From the NCBI GenBank assembly GCA_029260335.1, contig JAJDDL010000045.1:1-15354 (forward strand): 15,354 bases of DNA, in the 5' to 3' direction. Positions 13,121 to 15,354 of this stretch are shown here, in pieces. The first letter of the stretch is position 1. Each line of letters starts with the position of its first letter. Made by a program: the position numbers and the translations under genes. Source of the DNA: Phycisphaerales bacterium. Lineage in GTDB: Bacteria > Planctomycetota > Phycisphaerae > Phycisphaerales > UBA1924. Under the pieces are notes generated by a model. That model had not been told where the DNA came from, ran no database searches, and saw only the letters and a program-made list of their open reading frames with translations.

Positions 13121-15261
13121 CCTGGTTGACCCCCGGACTCGCCGCCGTCACCGCCGCGATCGCGATTCCGTCGCTCGTGATCCTGTATTTCCTGAAGCTG
13201 CGCAGGCGGCCGATAGAGATCTCTTCGACGCTGCTTTGGCGGAAGGCCATCGAAGACCTGCAGGCCAACGCGCCCTTCCAGAAGCTCCGCAAGAACATCC
13301 TGTTGCTCTTGCAACTGCTCATCCTCGCGGCTCTGCTCTTTGCGCTCGCCCAACCGCAGTTCAGCGATGAGTCCAAGGTCGACGATCGGCATGTCATCCT
13401 CATCGATCGCTCGGCGAGCATGCTGAGCGAGGACGCCGACGGCACGTCTCGACTGGATGCGGCGAAAGAAGAGGCGATCGCCCTCGTTGATTCACTGAGT
13501 GAGGGCAGTTTTTTCAGCAAACTCGCCGACAAGCAGCCGCAAGAGGCGATGGTCATCACGTTCGATTCCAGTGCCGAGGTGTTGAGCACGTTTACGAGCG
13601 ACAAGGCCCAACTTCGTCGGGTGATCAACGGCATCGTGCCGAGCCACGCTGGGAGCGGGCTCAAGCAGGCGATGGAGCTCGCCCAGGCCCACGCGCCGAT
13701 CCGGCGCATGCAAGACACGTTTACCAATGAGCAGGGCAACACCGAGACACGGAGCGTCGAGACGTTGCGCGCCGGTATCGGCACCGTCCACATCTTCTCC
13801 GATGGGCGTTTGCCGGATGCGAGTGAGGTGCTCGCGGGCGTTGAGGACGAGCTGGTCTATCACGATCAGGGCGATCGGTCTCGGACCAACATTGGCATTG
13901 TGGCATTGCGCGCCGAGCGCGGCTACGACGATCCGACCAAGCTCAGCATCTTCATCGGCCTGCAATCGACCGCGTTGGTGGAGCGCACGGTTGACGTCGA
14001 GTTGCGGATCGATGAGAACATCCGGATCTATCCGGTGACGCTCCAGGCGGCGGGGACCGATCTCGGCGGTGAATCGGATGCCGATGCGGTGGATCCCGAT
14101 GCGCCTGAGTCTGATCCCAACGCACCGCTGTTGCCTGGGACTGGAGGCACGCAGATCGAGTTTCAGATGCCGGAAGCCGCGCTGGTGGAGATTCGTCTGA
14201 TCGGGGACGCGATGGACGACGACGCGTTGAGCGTGGACAACCGCGGGTGGCTTGTGGTTCCGCCCGCGCGTCGGTTGAGCGTGGCGTTGGTCACGCCTGG
14301 CAATCCGTTTCTGCGCCAATGGCTCAGCACACTCCGGTTTGAGCGCTTCGGCGTCTATTCGCAGGAAGAGTTTGAGACCGAGATCAAGTCGGGCGAAGCC
14401 GCGAGCTTTGATGTGGTGATTCTGGATCGCACCATGCCTGTGGGCGATGACAACCTGCTTCCGCCTGGGCGATACCTCATGCTCGGCGCGACGCCTCCCA
14501 CGGGCGTGACCCAGACCGGTGAGAAGGAAGGCGTGCAGTTCGTGGACTGGTCTCGGCGGCATCCCGCGACCGATTCGCTCGCGCTGGACACCGTCACGAT
14601 CGTCAAATCGCCGATTGTCGAAGTGGATGCGGACGCGGGCGTGACGGTCATCGCGCGAACAGACGCGGGGCCGGCAATTATTGAGCAGATCGAGCCGGGA
14701 TTGCGTGCGATCAGTGTTGTGTTCGATCCGCTGCAGAGCACGTGGCCGTTTGATGTGAGTTTTCCGGTGTTCGTCGCCAGCGCGGTCAATGACCTGGGCA
14801 ACGAGGGGGTCGCGTCGACGCTTGCCCGCCAGTTGGCGCCGGGACAGGTTCTCAATGATCGGCTGCCGCCGGACGCTTCGGAGGTTTCGGTGGTGCCGCC
14901 GAGCGAGTCGGGTGCGCCGACCGGCACTTCCCAGCGGGTGGAGCCTGCGGGCGACGGGCGGGTAATCTACGGCCCGATCGATCGCACAGGGATCTACAAG
15001 GTCCGCTGGGATGGCTCGGCGACCGCGAGCGACTTTCCCGATGGGGCTCGCGTTGCGCGGTACTTTGCCGCGAATCTGTTGGATCCGAGCGAGAGCGATA
15101 TCACGCCTTCGTCCCAACTCAGCCTTGCGAGCGATGTGGTGCGGGCTCAGGGGACAACAAGGCAAGAGGTCATCCGGCGGATGTGGCCTTGGCTTGTGCT
15201 CGCGGCTCTGGCGATTGTGATGCTTGAGTGGTGGGTGTACAACCGGAAGGTGCATGTTTGA
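13117..15261 (+). CDS. BatA-like VWA membrane protein
   Basis: 714 residues. Seen in order: an N-terminal BatA domain (PF07584 type) with a first membrane helix (about 5-25), the motif LYFLKLRRRPIEISSTLLWRKA and a second helix (61-78). A VWA domain follows with the intact metal site D97-R-S-A-S101 and VHIFSDGRLPD further on. Then come a beta-rich region interrupted by an Asp/Pro-rich acidic linker (about 316-344), a segment with a possible Rossmann-like or GATase-like fold (SVALVTPGN to VVILDRTMP, about 390-440), and a C-terminal helix WLVLAALAIVMLEWWVY. Most of the protein probably lies outside the cytoplasm, held by three helices. Together with MoxR and DUF58 it completes the usual core set. 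The start overlaps the DUF58 stop (ATGA at 13117-13120), so the two are coupled. It is larger than classic BatA (~330 residues), as is usual in planctomycetes. Confidence 0.88.
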   Translation: MTWLTPGLAAVTAAIAIPSLVILYFLKLRRRPIEISSTLLWRKAIEDLQANAPFQKLRKNILLLLQLLILAALLFALAQPQFSDESKVDDRHVILIDRSASMLSEDADGTSRLDAAKEEAIALVDSLSEGSFFSKLADKQPQEAMVITFDSSAEVLSTFTSDKAQLRRVINGIVPSHAGSGLKQAMELAQAHAPIRRMQDTFTNEQGNTETRSVETLRAGIGTVHIFSDGRLPDASEVLAGVEDELVYHDQGDRSRTNIGIVALRAERGYDDPTKLSIFIGLQSTALVERTVDVELRIDENIRIYPVTLQAAGTDLGGESDADAVDPDAPESDPNAPLLPGTGGTQIEFQMPEAALVEIRLIGDAMDDDALSVDNRGWLVVPPARRLSVALVTPGNPFLRQWLSTLRFERFGVYSQEEFETEIKSGEAASFDVVILDRTMPVGDDNLLPPGRYLMLGATPPTGVTQTGEKEGVQFVDWSRRHPATDSLALDTVTIVKSPIVEVDADAGVTVIARTDAGPAIIEQIEPGLRAISVVFDPLQSTWPFDVSFPVFVASAVNDLGNEGVASTLARQLAPGQVLNDRLPPDASEVSVVPPSESGAPTGTSQRVEPAGDGRVIYGPIDRTGIYKVRWDGSATASDFPDGARVARYFAANLLDPSESDITPSSQLSLASDVVRAQGTTRQEVIRRMWPWLVLAALAIVMLEWWVYNRKVHV

Positions 15262-15354
15262 CTGTGTTGGTTCGAGAGGAGTTTGAAACACGGAGGGGCA
15301 ACCAGGGGCCCCGAGTAGTAAAGTGTGTAAAGGTAACCGGGTAGCCAAACACCG
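15262..15354. other. Non-coding end of the window with a possible repeat fragment
   Basis: 93 bases after the last gene, with stops in the frames that could continue a gene. It holds GAGAGGAG (15274-15281) and ACACGGAGGGGC (15288-15299), the latter resembling the purine-rich repeat units near moxR. A small stem GGGGC/GCCCC (15295-15299 and 15308-15312) has no T-run. No gene or terminator is claimed. Confidence 0.3.

Noticed and set aside
13492..15348. 618-codon open frame on the minus strand
   Set aside because: It lies wholly antisense to the BatA-like VWA gene, is rich in Arg/His/Pro as expected of a high-GC shadow frame, and has no recognisable domain.

Overview
The window looks like chromosomal DNA from a high-GC planctomycete, most likely class Phycisphaerae. 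This is inferred from three things: a secreted protein ending in a short Pro-Ala-Pro-Gly / hydrophobic / Arg4 sorting tail of the type common in that group; a MoxR - DUF58 - BatA-like VWA operon joined to a very large VWA/GATase-like membrane protein; and a GxxExxY protein set in purine-rich repeats. No rRNA, tRNA, CRISPR array, transposase or integrase was seen.

Layout. (1) 1-1723, plus strand: the 3' part of a class I glutamine amidotransferase-like gene, coupled by a 1-nt stop/start overlap to a HhH-GPD DNA glycosylase. (2) 1725-2594: a strong, probably bidirectional hairpin terminator, then a minus-strand gene for a secreted PEP-CTERM-like protein. (3) 2759-4655, minus strand: accC and accB, the biotin carboxylase and biotin carrier of acetyl-CoA carboxylase, with accB first in the transcript. 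Inverted repeats lie between them and in the accB leader. (4) 4802-15261, plus strand: a long run of co-directional genes. These are a two-domain ABC permease with no ATPase or binding protein beside it, an NHL-repeat lipoprotein, a 1002-residue VWA/GATase-like membrane protein, a MoxR AAA+ ATPase, a GxxExxY protein, a DUF58 protein and a BatA-like VWA membrane protein. Most junctions are ATGA overlaps or gaps of a few bases, so the run reads as one or two operons. The MoxR/DUF58/VWA set probably forms an envelope-associated chaperone-like machine in which the MoxR ATPase acts with the VWA proteins.

The most interesting structure is around moxR. Upstream (10434-10587) is a 154-bp element with 34-bp inverted arms matching at 32 of 34 positions and a lower-GC interior that is itself partly self-complementary. 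Downstream (11634-12134) is a ~501-bp cassette with inverted arms whose outermost 23 bp match at 22 positions. It carries a GxxExxY (PD-(D/E)XK-like) gene and is wedged between moxR and the DUF58 gene. Both sets of arms are built from short units of the CGCRGAGG type. The cassette supplies the moxR stop codon, a likely ribosome binding site and the first and last codons of the GxxExxY gene. This looks like a repeat-bounded nuclease-like element that inserts into operons without breaking them. Mobility is an inference: no target-site duplication or transposase was identified.
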